Part shown: piece by piece, positions 1-8,581 of the stretch
How positions within the stretch are numbered: the first letter of the stretch is position 1
Layout: each line of letters opens with the position of its first letter
Assembly (NCBI GenBank): GCA_023433515.1
Contig: JAEZCN010000026.1
Location: forward strand, 1-22,681
Source: Pseudomonadota bacterium
GTDB taxonomy: Bacteria > Pseudomonadota > Gammaproteobacteria > Steroidobacterales > Steroidobacteraceae
Reading direction: 5' to 3'
Length of the DNA: 22,681 bases
Notes under the pieces: model-generated
The model's database searches: none
The model's input: the letters and a program-made list of their open reading frames with translations, nothing else
Told to the model about the DNA's origin: nothing
Made by a program: the position numbers and the translations under genes

Positions 1-1568
<1,568 letters not shown>

Positions 1569-1595
1569 AACCCATCGCTCGACAAAAGGCGGCGC

Positions 1596-1604
1596 ATGAT
1601 ACCA
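1596..1604 (-). promoter_or_regulatory. prfC: Probable extended -10 promoter for prfC
   Basis: The reverse strand reads TGGTATCAT, an extended -10 element (TGn + TATCAT), about 28 nt before the prfC start codon. No good -35 hexamer is visible, which is tolerated by extended -10 promoters. It lies just downstream of the terminator that isolates prfC from the gene before it, so a promoter is needed here. The rest of the gap between the two genes holds only that terminator. Confidence 0.45.
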
Positions 1605-1632
1605 GCACCCGGGCCGAACCTCCGCGCGATGG

Positions 1633-1670
1633 AAAAAACGCCGGCCGACCTCTGGCGAGGAGAGCCGGCG
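1633..1670 (-). terminator. Rho-independent terminator of the copper-receptor gene
   Basis: On the reverse strand a CGCCGGC / GCCGGCG stem (7 bp, at 1664-1670 and 1639-1645) encloses an 18-nt loop that can itself pair CTCT with AGAG. It is followed at once by six T residues (1633-1638). It starts about 10 nt after the receptor stop codon, the expected geometry for an intrinsic terminator. Confidence 0.9.
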
Positions 1671-1679
1671 CCGAGAGTC

Positions 1680-3806
1680 TCAGCGGAAATCCGTCCCGAT
1701 GCGCAGCCAGGCGGTGCGACCCGGCTCGTTCACGCGCATCGTCTGCTCGTAGCCACTCAGCATCGCGCCACCGCGGCTCAGGTGCTCGGCGAATTCGCGA
1801 TCGAACAGGTTGTCGATACCGGCCGAGACGAGAATGTTGTCCGTCAGCTTCCAGGACGCGCTCGCCGCCACGGTGGTGAACCCATCGCTTCGGCCGAGAT
1901 CCTTGCCCACGATGTTGCCCTGGTTGATCGCGAAGCGCTCCTGGTCCGCCACCGAACGCACGAGCAATCCCGCCGACCAGCGCTCCGCCTCGTAGTTGAC
2001 GCCCGCGCGCAGTTCCAGCGCCGGGATCTGCGCGAGCGGCACACCGTCCGTCCGGTTCTCACCGCGCGTGTATGCCGCGGCGCCGGTGAGGTTCCATCCC
2101 TCGGCAACTCGATAGGCCAGATCCAGCTCCGCGCCGAAGGTGTTCGCGTCGATGCCGCGCGTCACCGTCGTGCTGCGCATGCCCTTCATGAATCCCGACT
2201 GCATGAGGATGAAGTCGTCGATCTGGTTGTAGAACCCCGCGACCGACAGTTCCACGCGCTCCGAGCGATAGATGAGGCCCGCATCGAGCTGTGTCGTCTT
2301 TTCGGTCTCGCTGTCGAAGGCGCTGAGGCTCGTGGTGCTCTCGCTGCCCGCCGTGATTTCCCAGTAGTCGGGAAAACGCTCGACGTGGCCCACGCCGGCA
2401 TAAAACGTCGTGGAGAGCGCCGACACATCGCGCTCGTAACGCGCGAAGCCGCTGGTGAGCGTTTCGTTGCGCTCGTCGCCATGGGTGGGATTCGGCTGGT
2501 TGCCCGCGCGCATCGGACGAGAGTCGCGCGCATACCAGGCATCGAGGCGGGCGCCGGCGACTATCTTCTGCCCTTCGCCGACCTGCCAGCTCGCCTCGCC
2601 GAACAGGCCCACGTCGCGGAAGCGCGCATCCTCGGCACGCGGCATCCGCTCGTACGGACTGGTCATCTGGTTGTTCGTCATGCGTCCGGTGTGCACGTTT
2701 TCCTGCATGTCCACGCCGAGAGTCGCATGCAATGTTTCGCGCGCGAGATCGAACGCCACCCTTGCCCCAGACGTGCGCCGGTCCGGGTTGTTGGCCATCG
2801 CCATCATGGAAGGCATGAGCTCACGCAGGCTGTAGTTGTCCATGACGTGATCCACGTAGTTGTAGAACGCCTGCGCCTCGAACTTGCGCACGAAGCGGTC
2901 GGGTCGATCCAGTTCGAACCCGACACCCACGTTCTCGCGCGCGAATTTCGAGCCATCCATCGAGCGATCCGCGTACGCGGCCTCGCCGTTGCTCTTCGCG
3001 CCGGAGATCGTGAACCGCGTGTTTTCGGTCGGCGTCCAGCCGAACAGTGCGTGCGAATTCCAGCGCATGTAACGCGAATGGACCTCGCGACCCGCCCCGT
3101 CCTCGTAGTTGCCGGATTCCGCGCGCGAAGCGGACAGCAGGCCGTAGACGTGTTCGTTGCCGGCTTCCAGGTTGCCGACCAGGTCGCGCCGGTCCGCCGT
3201 CCCCGTGACCAGGCTGCCACGCGCCCGCGCGCCGAACTCCTGGTAGTTTGGTGCGTCGCGCTCGAACATCACCGTGCCCGCGGCGTTGCCCGGACCACGC
3301 AACACGGTCTGCGGGCCTTTGACGATCACGATGCGGTCGTAGGTTTCGGGAAAGATGTACGCGGTCGGTGGGTCCATGCGCGAGCCGCATCCGCCCAGCA
3401 CGTGTTCGCCGTCGGTCTGGATGCTGAGACGCGAGCCGGCCATGCCGCGGAACACGGGGTCGCCATCGGTACCGCCCTTGCGGATCACGGAGAAACCGCT
3501 CACGGATTTCAGATAGTCGGCGCCGTCATGCGAGGGCAACGGCTGGCGCGGCAGCTTCGCGTCCATTTCCACGGTCAGTGGCGCAAGCATGCGCGGCGCA
3601 GTCACCACGACCTCGCGCAGCCGCGTGGGCTCGCTGGAGCTCGCGGCGACATTGCCCGGCTCCACGTCACCTTCCGCCGCCAGCACCGGGTACGCGGCCG
3701 TACCGAGCGCCGCGCTGATGGCGAGAGCCAGGGCAGTCGTCCGGCGATTCATCGGATTGATGGGCGCGCGCAGGCCTGCGCCGCGCGCATGATTGCAATG
3801 GATCAT
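1680..3806 (-). CDS. oprC: TonB-dependent copper receptor, OprC/NosA type
   Basis: An outer-membrane beta-barrel that takes up copper using TonB energy. The 708-residue product has a signal peptide (MNRRTTALALAISAALGTAAYPVLAA, shown as its parts: basic n-region, Ala/Leu core, Ala cleavage site), a TonB-box-like REVVVTAP near residue 65, and a plug domain with VKGPQTVLRGPGNAAGTV. The key evidence is two copper-site motifs known from Pseudomonas OprC: C140-G-S-R-M144 inside LGGCGSRMDPP, and H320-V-M322 inside YVDHVMDNY. Both match OprC Cys143/Met147 and His323/Met325 with the same three-residue offset. Met-rich loop segments (MPSMMAMANN, MTNNQMTSPYERM) fit copper binding. The ATG at 3806 has a GGGGGG ribosome site 5 nt upstream. 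The alternative at 3752 starts directly at the classical signal peptide but lacks a ribosome site. A promoter lies upstream and a terminator downstream, so the gene is monocistronic. Confidence 0.93.
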   Translation of the reverse strand: MIHCNHARGAGLRAPINPMNRRTTALALAISAALGTAAYPVLAAEGDVEPGNVAASSSEPTRLREVVVTAPRMLAPLTVEMDAKLPRQPLPSHDGADYLKSVSGFSVIRKGGTDGDPVFRGMAGSRLSIQTDGEHVLGGCGSRMDPPTAYIFPETYDRIVIVKGPQTVLRGPGNAAGTVMFERDAPNYQEFGARARGSLVTGTADRRDLVGNLEAGNEHVYGLLSASRAESGNYEDGAGREVHSRYMRWNSHALFGWTPTENTRFTISGAKSNGEAAYADRSMDGSKFARENVGVGFELDRPDRFVRKFEAQAFYNYVDHVMDNYSLRELMPSMMAMANNPDRRTSGARVAFDLARETLHATLGVDMQENVHTGRMTNNQMTSPYERMPRAEDARFRDVGLFGEASWQVGEGQKIVAGARLDAWYARDSRPMRAGNQPNPTHGDERNETLTSGFARYERDVSALSTTFYAGVGHVERFPDYWEITAGSESTTSLSAFDSETEKTTQLDAGLIYRSERVELSVAGFYNQIDDFILMQSGFMKGMRSTTVTRGIDANTFGAELDLAYRVAEGWNLTGAAAYTRGENRTDGVPLAQIPALELRAGVNYEAERWSAGLLVRSVADQERFAINQGNIVGKDLGRSDGFTTVAASASWKLTDNILVSAGIDNLFDREFAEHLSRGGAMLSGYEQTMRVNEPGRTAWLRIGTDFR

Positions 3807-3864
3807 CTATTCCCCCCGTTGGAAGCGGCTGTTCGCCGCCTTGGTATTCTTCAAGTGCGGGGAA

Positions 3865-3894
3865 TTTATAGACGGCCGGATAACCGGGGCTCAA
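3865..3894 (-). promoter_or_regulatory. Sigma-70-like promoter of the copper receptor
   Basis: Reading the reverse strand, TTGAGC (3894-3889) and TATAAA (3870-3865) are separated by 18 bp. This places the start of transcription near 3858, about 50 nt before the receptor start codon. The spacer contains CCGGTTATCCGG, two CCGG arms around TTAT, so a regulator could bind between the hexamers. I do not recognise a classical CueR-type dyad. Confidence 0.6.
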
Positions 3895-3900
3895 CGCATC

Positions 3901-3947
3901 GATCATTGATTTTGCCAATGGTCGACCGTCCTCAATGCCACTGGCAA
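3901..3947. promoter_or_regulatory. Nested dyads upstream of the copper-receptor promoter
   Basis: Just upstream of the -35 element, GATCATTG and CAATGGTC form an 8-bp inverted repeat with one mismatch around a 7-bp centre (3901-3923). TTGCCAATGG (3912-3921) recurs in inverted orientation as CCACTGGCAA (3938-3947), 9 of 10 bases matching, 16 bp apart. TGCCA-C-TGGCA (3936-3946) is a perfect small palindrome. The remainder of the 181-bp gap between the LysR gene and the receptor is the promoter and leader. The position upstream of -35 would suit an activator, but no regulator can be named from sequence alone. Confidence 0.4.
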
Positions 3948-3987
3948 GAAGACGCCGAGTATCGTCACCGGATGCGCGCGGGGCTAT

Positions 3988-4926
3988 CTAACTAGGTTTC
4001 CGCCGCCCACGCGCGTGCCTGGACAGCGACTCCCCCAGCAGGTTCTTGAGCCCGGCGATGCCAAGATCCACCGAGGCCGCCTTCGGCGCCACGACACGAA
4101 TGCCCGATCGCACGAAAGGCAGTGGCGGCTCGAGCGCCACGACGCCGAAACGCGCGGCGTGAACTCGCAACAGGCTTCTCGGCAGCGTGCCGATCAGGTC
4201 GGTCGAGCCGATGATCGCGAGCGCGAACATGAAACCCGGGACGGTCAGCGCGACTTCGCGCGAACGACCGTGCTGTTTGAGCACGTCGTCGACGACGCCA
4301 TATGCCTCGCCCTTGCCCGATACCAGCAGGTGCCGCGCGGCACAGTACCTGTCGAGCGACGGACGCCTGCCCAGCTGGTGATCGGCCCGCGCCGCAATGA
4401 CGAAGTCCTCTTCGTACAGCAGCGTCGCGTCGAAACGCGCGGGGATCTCCTCGAGTGGATAGAGCGCCACGTCGATCTCGCGCGCGTCGAGCGCGGCGGT
4501 CAGTTCAACCGGTTGCAGGTGCCGCACGCTGATGCCGATTCCCGGCGCCTGTTGCGAGATCTTCGCGATCACGGCGGGCAGCGCCACCACGGAAATCGCA
4601 TCCGGCGCGCCGATGACGAACCGTCGCCGCGAGCGTCGCGGATCGAATCGATCGGCGGCCGCGATCACGTGGCGGACCTGCGCGAGCACCTGCGCGACGG
4701 GCTCCGCCATCGCCAGCGCGCGCGCGGTCGGCACGACACCCTTGGGATGCTTGAGGAACACCGGGTCGTTGAAAGTCTGGCGCAGCCGCCGGATGCCGTG
4801 GCTCACGGCGGACGGCGACAGGTGCAGGCGCGCGGCCGCGCGTCCGACGTGCTTCTCCCTGAGCACGGTGTCGAACAGCACCAGCAGGTTGAGGTCCATG
4901 CGCGAGAGATCCATTTCATTCAGCAT
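3988..4926 (-). CDS. LysR-family transcriptional regulator
   Basis: A 312-residue DNA-binding regulator of the NodD-like LysR branch. The N-terminal winged helix-turn-helix is clear: MDLNLLVLFDTVLREKHVGR, AAARLHLSPSAVSHGIRRLR, then FNDPVFLKHPKG. The C-terminal two-lobe effector-binding domain starts around residue 100 (RRRFVIGAPDAISVVALP). It is transcribed away from the FAD oxidoreductase gene with only 54 bp between the starts, the classic arrangement of a LysR regulator and its target. ATG 4926 overlaps an inverted repeat and lies just after an extended -10 (TGATATGAT on this strand, 4945-4937), so translation may be leaderless. Met5 (4914) or Met10 (4899) are alternative starts, and none has a good ribosome site. 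The inducer is unknown. Confidence 0.92.
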   Translation of the reverse strand: MLNEMDLSRMDLNLLVLFDTVLREKHVGRAAARLHLSPSAVSHGIRRLRQTFNDPVFLKHPKGVVPTARALAMAEPVAQVLAQVRHVIAAADRFDPRRSRRRFVIGAPDAISVVALPAVIAKISQQAPGIGISVRHLQPVELTAALDAREIDVALYPLEEIPARFDATLLYEEDFVIAARADHQLGRRPSLDRYCAARHLLVSGKGEAYGVVDDVLKQHGRSREVALTVPGFMFALAIIGSTDLIGTLPRSLLRVHAARFGVVALEPPLPFVRSGIRVVAPKAASVDLGIAGLKNLLGESLSRHARGRRKPS

Positions 4927-4957
4927 ATCGCTGAAATCATATCACTGGATTCAGCAT
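4918..4957. promoter_or_regulatory. Candidate LysR operator between the divergent genes
   Basis: TTCAGC-ATATC-GCTGAA (4919-4935) is a perfect 6-bp inverted repeat. ATTCAGCAT occurs twice as a direct repeat, at 4918-4926 and 4949-4957, 31 bp apart (about three helical turns). The region covers the predicted extended -10 (4937-4945) and start codon of the LysR gene and lies upstream of the oxidoreductase. This is the layout expected for autorepression plus target control by a LysR protein. No binding data exist for it here. Confidence 0.55.
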
Positions 4958-4980
4958 GTGGCCGTGCGCATCCTGAGCCC

Positions 4981-6468
4981 ATGAAACGCCGAGATTTCCT
5001 CCGAAGCACCGCCGGCATGATCTCGATCTGGCCAGCACGACGGCTACTCGCCGCAGCAGCGACGACGTGGCCGGACATTCCCGCGCGCACTCCAGAAGGA
5101 GACTTGCTCTCGCTGCGTGGCACAGATCTCAACGATCTCGCGAAGAGCCTGCGCGGCGAAGTCCTCCTCCCCTCCGCGCCCGGCTACGACGCCGCACGGC
5201 GGATATGGAACGGCATGTTCGACAACCGGCCAGCACTCATCGTGCGCTGCGCCGCGCCCGCCGACGTGGTGCGCGCCGTCGAATTCGCGCATGGCCATCG
5301 TCTCCTCACGGCGGTGCGCGCTGGCGGCCATAGCCTCTCGGGCAAGTCGACCTGCGATGGCGGCATCGTGATCGACGTTTCGCCGATGCAGGAGGTGCAG
5401 ATCGATCCGTGCCATGGCATCGCGCACGTCGAGGGCGGCGCGCTGCTCAGGCACCTGGATCGCGCGGCACTCGCGCACGGCCTCGTGACCACGTCGGGAA
5501 CGGTCTCGCACACGGGCGCGGCCGGCCTCACTCTCGGTGGCGGACTCGGCCGCGTCGGCCGGCGTTTCGGACTCGCCTGCGACAACCTGAAATCCGTGGA
5601 CCTGGTCACCGCGGACGGCCGACTGATCACCGCCAGCAACGAGGAGAACGCGGATCTCTTCTGGGGATTGCGCGGTGGCGGCGGCAATTTCGGTATCGCG
5701 ACGGCATTCGAGTACGAACTGCATTCGATGAACCCGACGATCCTCGGCGGCGCGATCGCCTGGCCCATCGCACAGGCCGAGAGCGTCTTGCGCCTGCACG
5801 CGGATCTTTCGCTCGAAGCTCCCGATGAGCTCAACCTCGACGCCGCGATGGTGGCGACACCGGATGGCGCACTGATCCTGATCGAGGCTTGCTGGTCGGG
5901 CGACATGGCTCGAGGCGAGAAAGCCCTCGCGCCGCTACGTGCATTCGGCAGACCGGCGTTCGACCGCATCGCGCCCATGCCATACCTCGACCTGCAGTCG
6001 GGCTCCGACGGAAAACTGGCGCATGGAATCCGTTTCTACGGCAAGTCCGGCTTCGTCGACGCGCTCACGTCGCGCAGGATCCACCAGTGCATCGAGGTCT
6101 TCGAGAGCGCTCCGCCCGGCAGCTTCTCGATCGTGTTCCAGCACGGCGGCGGCGCGATCAGCCGGAAGCCGGTCTCGGCCTCGGCGTTTCCGAATCGCGG
6201 ATCGAACTACTGGATCATGCTCAGCAAGAGCTGGACGGATCCAGCGGAGGATGCGTGGCGCCTGGAAACGCTGCGCGCCGCCTGGAGGTCGCTCGAACCG
6301 CTGACCCAGGGCTTCTATGTCAACGCGTACACGGACGACCAGCGCTCGCGCGTGGCGGCAAACTACGGCCCAAACTACCCGCGGTTGCAAAGGCTCAAGA
6401 GGAAATACGACCCCGACAACCTTTTCCGACTCAATGCGAACATCCTGCCGGCCGCGGATGCCGCGTGA
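4981..6468 (+). CDS. Tat-exported FAD-linked oxidoreductase, berberine-bridge-enzyme type
   Basis: The 495-residue protein begins MKRRDFLRST, a twin-arginine (Tat) export motif, so the folded, cofactor-loaded enzyme is probably periplasmic. The FAD-binding PCMH domain is visible from about residue 82: RAGGHSLSGKS with H117, the residue that carries covalent FAD in this family, then GLTLGGGLGRVGRRFGLACDN (residues 182-202, shown in parts in the family signature). The position of the second, cysteinyl flavin link of berberine bridge enzyme (Cys in GVCPTVG) is occupied by GTVSHTG, so a single covalent bond is likely. The C-terminus has the typical KYDPDNLFRLNANI. It presumably oxidises a sugar, alcohol or aromatic compound. 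The substrate cannot be deduced. It is divergent from the LysR gene, its likely regulator. The start is supported by the Tat motif, although no strong ribosome site is seen. Confidence 0.92.
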   Translation: MKRRDFLRSTAGMISIWPARRLLAAAATTWPDIPARTPEGDLLSLRGTDLNDLAKSLRGEVLLPSAPGYDAARRIWNGMFDNRPALIVRCAAPADVVRAVEFAHGHRLLTAVRAGGHSLSGKSTCDGGIVIDVSPMQEVQIDPCHGIAHVEGGALLRHLDRAALAHGLVTTSGTVSHTGAAGLTLGGGLGRVGRRFGLACDNLKSVDLVTADGRLITASNEENADLFWGLRGGGGNFGIATAFEYELHSMNPTILGGAIAWPIAQAESVLRLHADLSLEAPDELNLDAAMVATPDGALILIEACWSGDMARGEKALAPLRAFGRPAFDRIAPMPYLDLQSGSDGKLAHGIRFYGKSGFVDALTSRRIHQCIEVFESAPPGSFSIVFQHGGGAISRKPVSASAFPNRGSNYWIMLSKSWTDPAEDAWRLETLRAAWRSLEPLTQGFYVNAYTDDQRSRVAANYGPNYPRLQRLKRKYDPDNLFRLNANILPAADAA

Positions 6469-6472
6469 GAAA

Positions 6473-6485
6473 CGCCGGGTCGGCG
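6473..6485. other. Small GC hairpin between convergent genes
   Basis: CGCCG-GGT-CGGCG lies in the 23-bp space between the oxidoreductase stop and the rimI stop. It has no T-tract on either side, so it is at most a weak or bidirectional transcription barrier. Confidence 0.25.
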
Positions 6486-6491
6486 GGATGA

Positions 6492-6983
6492 TCAGGTCGT
6501 GGCGGACTTGATCTCGAGCTTCAGCACGATCGCGTCTTCGCGCCCGTCCGCGGCCTGGTAATACCCGCGCCGGATGCCGATCTGCTCGAACCCCAGCTTC
6601 TGGTACAGCCGGATCGCCGAGAGATTCGAGGGACGCACTTCGAGGAACGCCTCCGCGACACCGGCCGCCGCGGCGCGCTCGAGCAGATGTTCGAGCAGCC
6701 GCCTGCCGAACCCGAGGTTACGGAACTCGTCGCGCACGCAGATGTTGAGGATGTGCGCCTCACCCGCTCCGAGACTCATGACGCCGTAGCCGATGATCTG
6801 CCCGGCCATGTCGAGCGCGCGACACGAATAACCGACACGCAGGCAGTCGCGGAAGATGTTCTCGCTCCACGGAAACGCATAACTGCGCTTCTCGATCGCC
6901 GCCACGTCCGGCAGGTCGAGCTCCATCATCGGACGGATGTGGACCTCGGGCACTTCGCGCATGTTTTCCCGTGCGGCGGCCAT
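6492..6983 (-). CDS. rimI: Ribosomal protein bS18 N-alpha-acetyltransferase
   Basis: A GNAT-fold enzyme that acetylates the N-terminal alanine of ribosomal protein S18 with acetyl-CoA. The 163-residue product shows the acetyl-CoA loop RNLGFGR (88-94) after VRDEF. It also has the RimI signature LEVRPSNLSAIRLYQKLGF (114-132) with E115, and the final RRGYY with the conserved tyrosines near 141. PWSENIF near residue 39 is also typical. Start ATG 6983 shares its A with the stop codon of the preceding glycosylase gene (TGATG), and GGGGA lies 5 nt upstream inside that gene. Translational coupling is therefore likely. It is the last gene of a pssA-udg-rimI operon. Confidence 0.95.
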   Translation of the reverse strand: MAAARENMREVPEVHIRPMMELDLPDVAAIEKRSYAFPWSENIFRDCLRVGYSCRALDMAGQIIGYGVMSLGAGEAHILNICVRDEFRNLGFGRRLLEHLLERAAAAGVAEAFLEVRPSNLSAIRLYQKLGFEQIGIRRGYYQAADGREDAIVLKLEIKSATT

Positions 6984-7741
6984 CAGTTCCCCAGCGATGC
7001 GCAGGTGGCGCGCGCGAACTTGAGATCTTCCCACGCCTTGCGCTTGTCTCCCGGGCTGCGCAGTAGATAGGCCGGGTGGTACGTGATGACGAGCGGCGTG
7101 CCCGCCTCGCCGAAACGATGCAGCTTGCCGCGCAGCCGCGCCAGCGGCGCATCCGTGGCCAGCAGGTTCTGCGCGGCGATGCGCCCCACCGCCAGCAGCA
7201 TCTTCGGCTCGAGCAGCGCGATCTGCCGCGAGAGATACGGCAGGCACTTCGAAACCTCCTCGGGTTTCGGATCGCGGTTGCCCGGCGGCCGGCACTTGAG
7301 GATGTTGGCGATGAACACCGTCTCGCGCGGGAGGCCGATCGCGAGCAGCATGGCATTGAGCAACTGGCCCGCGCGCCCGACGAAGGGCTCGCCCTGCCGG
7401 TCCTCTTCCGCGCCCGGCGCTTCGCCGATCACCATCCATTCCGCGCGCGTGTTTCCCACGCCGAACACGGCCTGCGTGCGGGTCTTGCAGAGGTCGCAGG
7501 CGGTACACGCGGCGACCTGCTCGCGCAGCGGTCCCCAGTCGTTCGCCAGTTCGATGCGCGGCGCGGGCGGCTGGATCGCCGGGGCCTCGTCGCGCGCCAC
7601 GATCGATGGCGGGCCCGGCGCGCGAACGTGCGCGGGCTGCGCCACCTCCGCCTGCACGATTTCCAGCGGCGCGTTGCGCGGCACCCAGCGATCGATGCCG
7701 AGGGCATCCAGGTACGCGTTGCGCAAACTACCGGGCCGCAC
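6983..7741 (-). CDS. Family-4 (Fe-S) uracil-DNA glycosylase
   Basis: Removes uracil from DNA at the start of base-excision repair. The 252-residue protein has an unconserved N-terminal stretch of about 75 residues, Pro/Ala-rich towards its end, then the family-4 core. The core contains CTAC, GEAPGAEEDRQGEPFVGRAG, NILKCRPPGNRDPKPEE with a second cysteine shortly after, and the motif-C segment ITYHPAYLLR. The CxxC pair plus the two later cysteines are the expected 4Fe-4S ligands. I chose GTG 7741 because GGGGGG lies 5 nt upstream. GTG 7747 is in frame and would give a 4-bp GTGA overlap with the end of pssA, so it is a real alternative. Adjacent to rimI, with which it overlaps by 1 bp. Confidence 0.92.
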   Translation of the reverse strand: MRPGSLRNAYLDALGIDRWVPRNAPLEIVQAEVAQPAHVRAPGPPSIVARDEAPAIQPPAPRIELANDWGPLREQVAACTACDLCKTRTQAVFGVGNTRAEWMVIGEAPGAEEDRQGEPFVGRAGQLLNAMLLAIGLPRETVFIANILKCRPPGNRDPKPEEVSKCLPYLSRQIALLEPKMLLAVGRIAAQNLLATDAPLARLRGKLHRFGEAGTPLVITYHPAYLLRSPGDKRKAWEDLKFARATCASLGN

Positions 7742-7743
7742 GA

Positions 7744-8532
7744 TCACCCCCCGTCGGCGCTTCGCGGGCGCCGCAACTTGCGACCTATCCACTGCACGGG
7801 GCCATACGTAGCGTACGAAACGAACATCGCGAACAACATGGTCGGCGGATCCACGCTGATCAGGAACAGCATCGGCAGGATCACGAAGCCGATGTAGGAA
7901 TATTTCACGCGCGCGGTCACGTCTATCTGCTTCAGGCTCAGGTAGCTGAACGAGGAGACCATCAGCGCCGCCGCGTATCCCGTCACCGCGAACGCGAGCA
8001 CCAGGCCCGGCAGGCCGGGTTCGCGCCACTTGGCGAAGAACCACACGAACGCCGCGACCGTCGCGGCCGCCGACGGACTCGGCAGTCCCTGGAAGTAGCG
8101 CTTGTCGCCGCTCGCGGTGTGCGTGTTGAACCGCGCGAGGCGCAGCGCCGCGCACAACGCGTAGAAGAACGCGATGATCCAGCCGAACTGGCGCCATTCC
8201 TGTCCGTATTCGCCGATGCGGATCACGCCCCACTGGTACACGAGCACCGCGGGCGCGAGGCCGAATGCCACCATGTCCGCCAGGCTGTCGTATTCCTTGC
8301 CGAACGGGCTCTCGGTCCGGGTCCAGCGCGCCACGCGGCCGTCGAGGCCGTCGAACAGCATCGCGATGAACACGGCACCGCCCGCGACCGCGAAGTTGCG
8401 GTCGATTGCCGCCACGATGGAGTAGAAACCGGAGAACAGGCATCCGGTGGTGAGCAGGTTCGGCAACAGATAGATGCCGCGGCTCGGCGGATTCTGGTTC
8501 TTCGCGTCGGGGTTCGTGGGGTCTGAATTCAC
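7744..8532 (-). CDS. pssA: CDP-diacylglycerol-serine O-phosphatidyltransferase (type II)
   Basis: An integral-membrane enzyme that makes phosphatidylserine, the precursor of phosphatidylethanolamine. The CDP-alcohol phosphatidyltransferase motif is complete: D61-G-L-D64-G-R-V-A-R69, G78, D82 and D86 (DG-x2-AR-x8-G-x3-D-x3-D). About eight hydrophobic segments follow across 262 residues, the usual size of the Bacillus/Pseudomonas-like type. The GTG at 8532 (VNSDPTNP) is chosen because longer in-frame versions from ATG 8616 would run across the divergent proS start. No clear ribosome site is seen. First gene of the pssA-udg-rimI operon. Its promoter must lie in the roughly 50 bp shared with proS. 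Confidence 0.93.
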   Translation of the reverse strand: MNSDPTNPDAKNQNPPSRGIYLLPNLLTTGCLFSGFYSIVAAIDRNFAVAGGAVFIAMLFDGLDGRVARWTRTESPFGKEYDSLADMVAFGLAPAVLVYQWGVIRIGEYGQEWRQFGWIIAFFYALCAALRLARFNTHTASGDKRYFQGLPSPSAAATVAAFVWFFAKWREPGLPGLVLAFAVTGYAAALMVSSFSYLSLKQIDVTARVKYSYIGFVILPMLFLISVDPPTMLFAMFVSYATYGPVQWIGRKLRRPRSADGG

Positions 8533-8561
8533 GTCGGGATCATAGGCGAAATCAGGCGACC

Positions 8562-8570
8562 TGATACACT
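8562..8570 (+). promoter_or_regulatory. proS: Extended -10 element of proS
   Basis: TGATACACT is an extended -10 (TGn + TACACT) ending 11 nt before the proS ATG. No convincing -35 is present. Transcription would begin near 8577, leaving about 5 nt of leader. Confidence 0.5.
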
Positions 8571-8581
8571 CTCGCGCCCCT

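Noticed and set aside
4015..4980. N-terminal extension of the FAD oxidoreductase frame
   Set aside because: It overlaps the LysR gene in antisense. The Tat motif at 4981 marks the true start.
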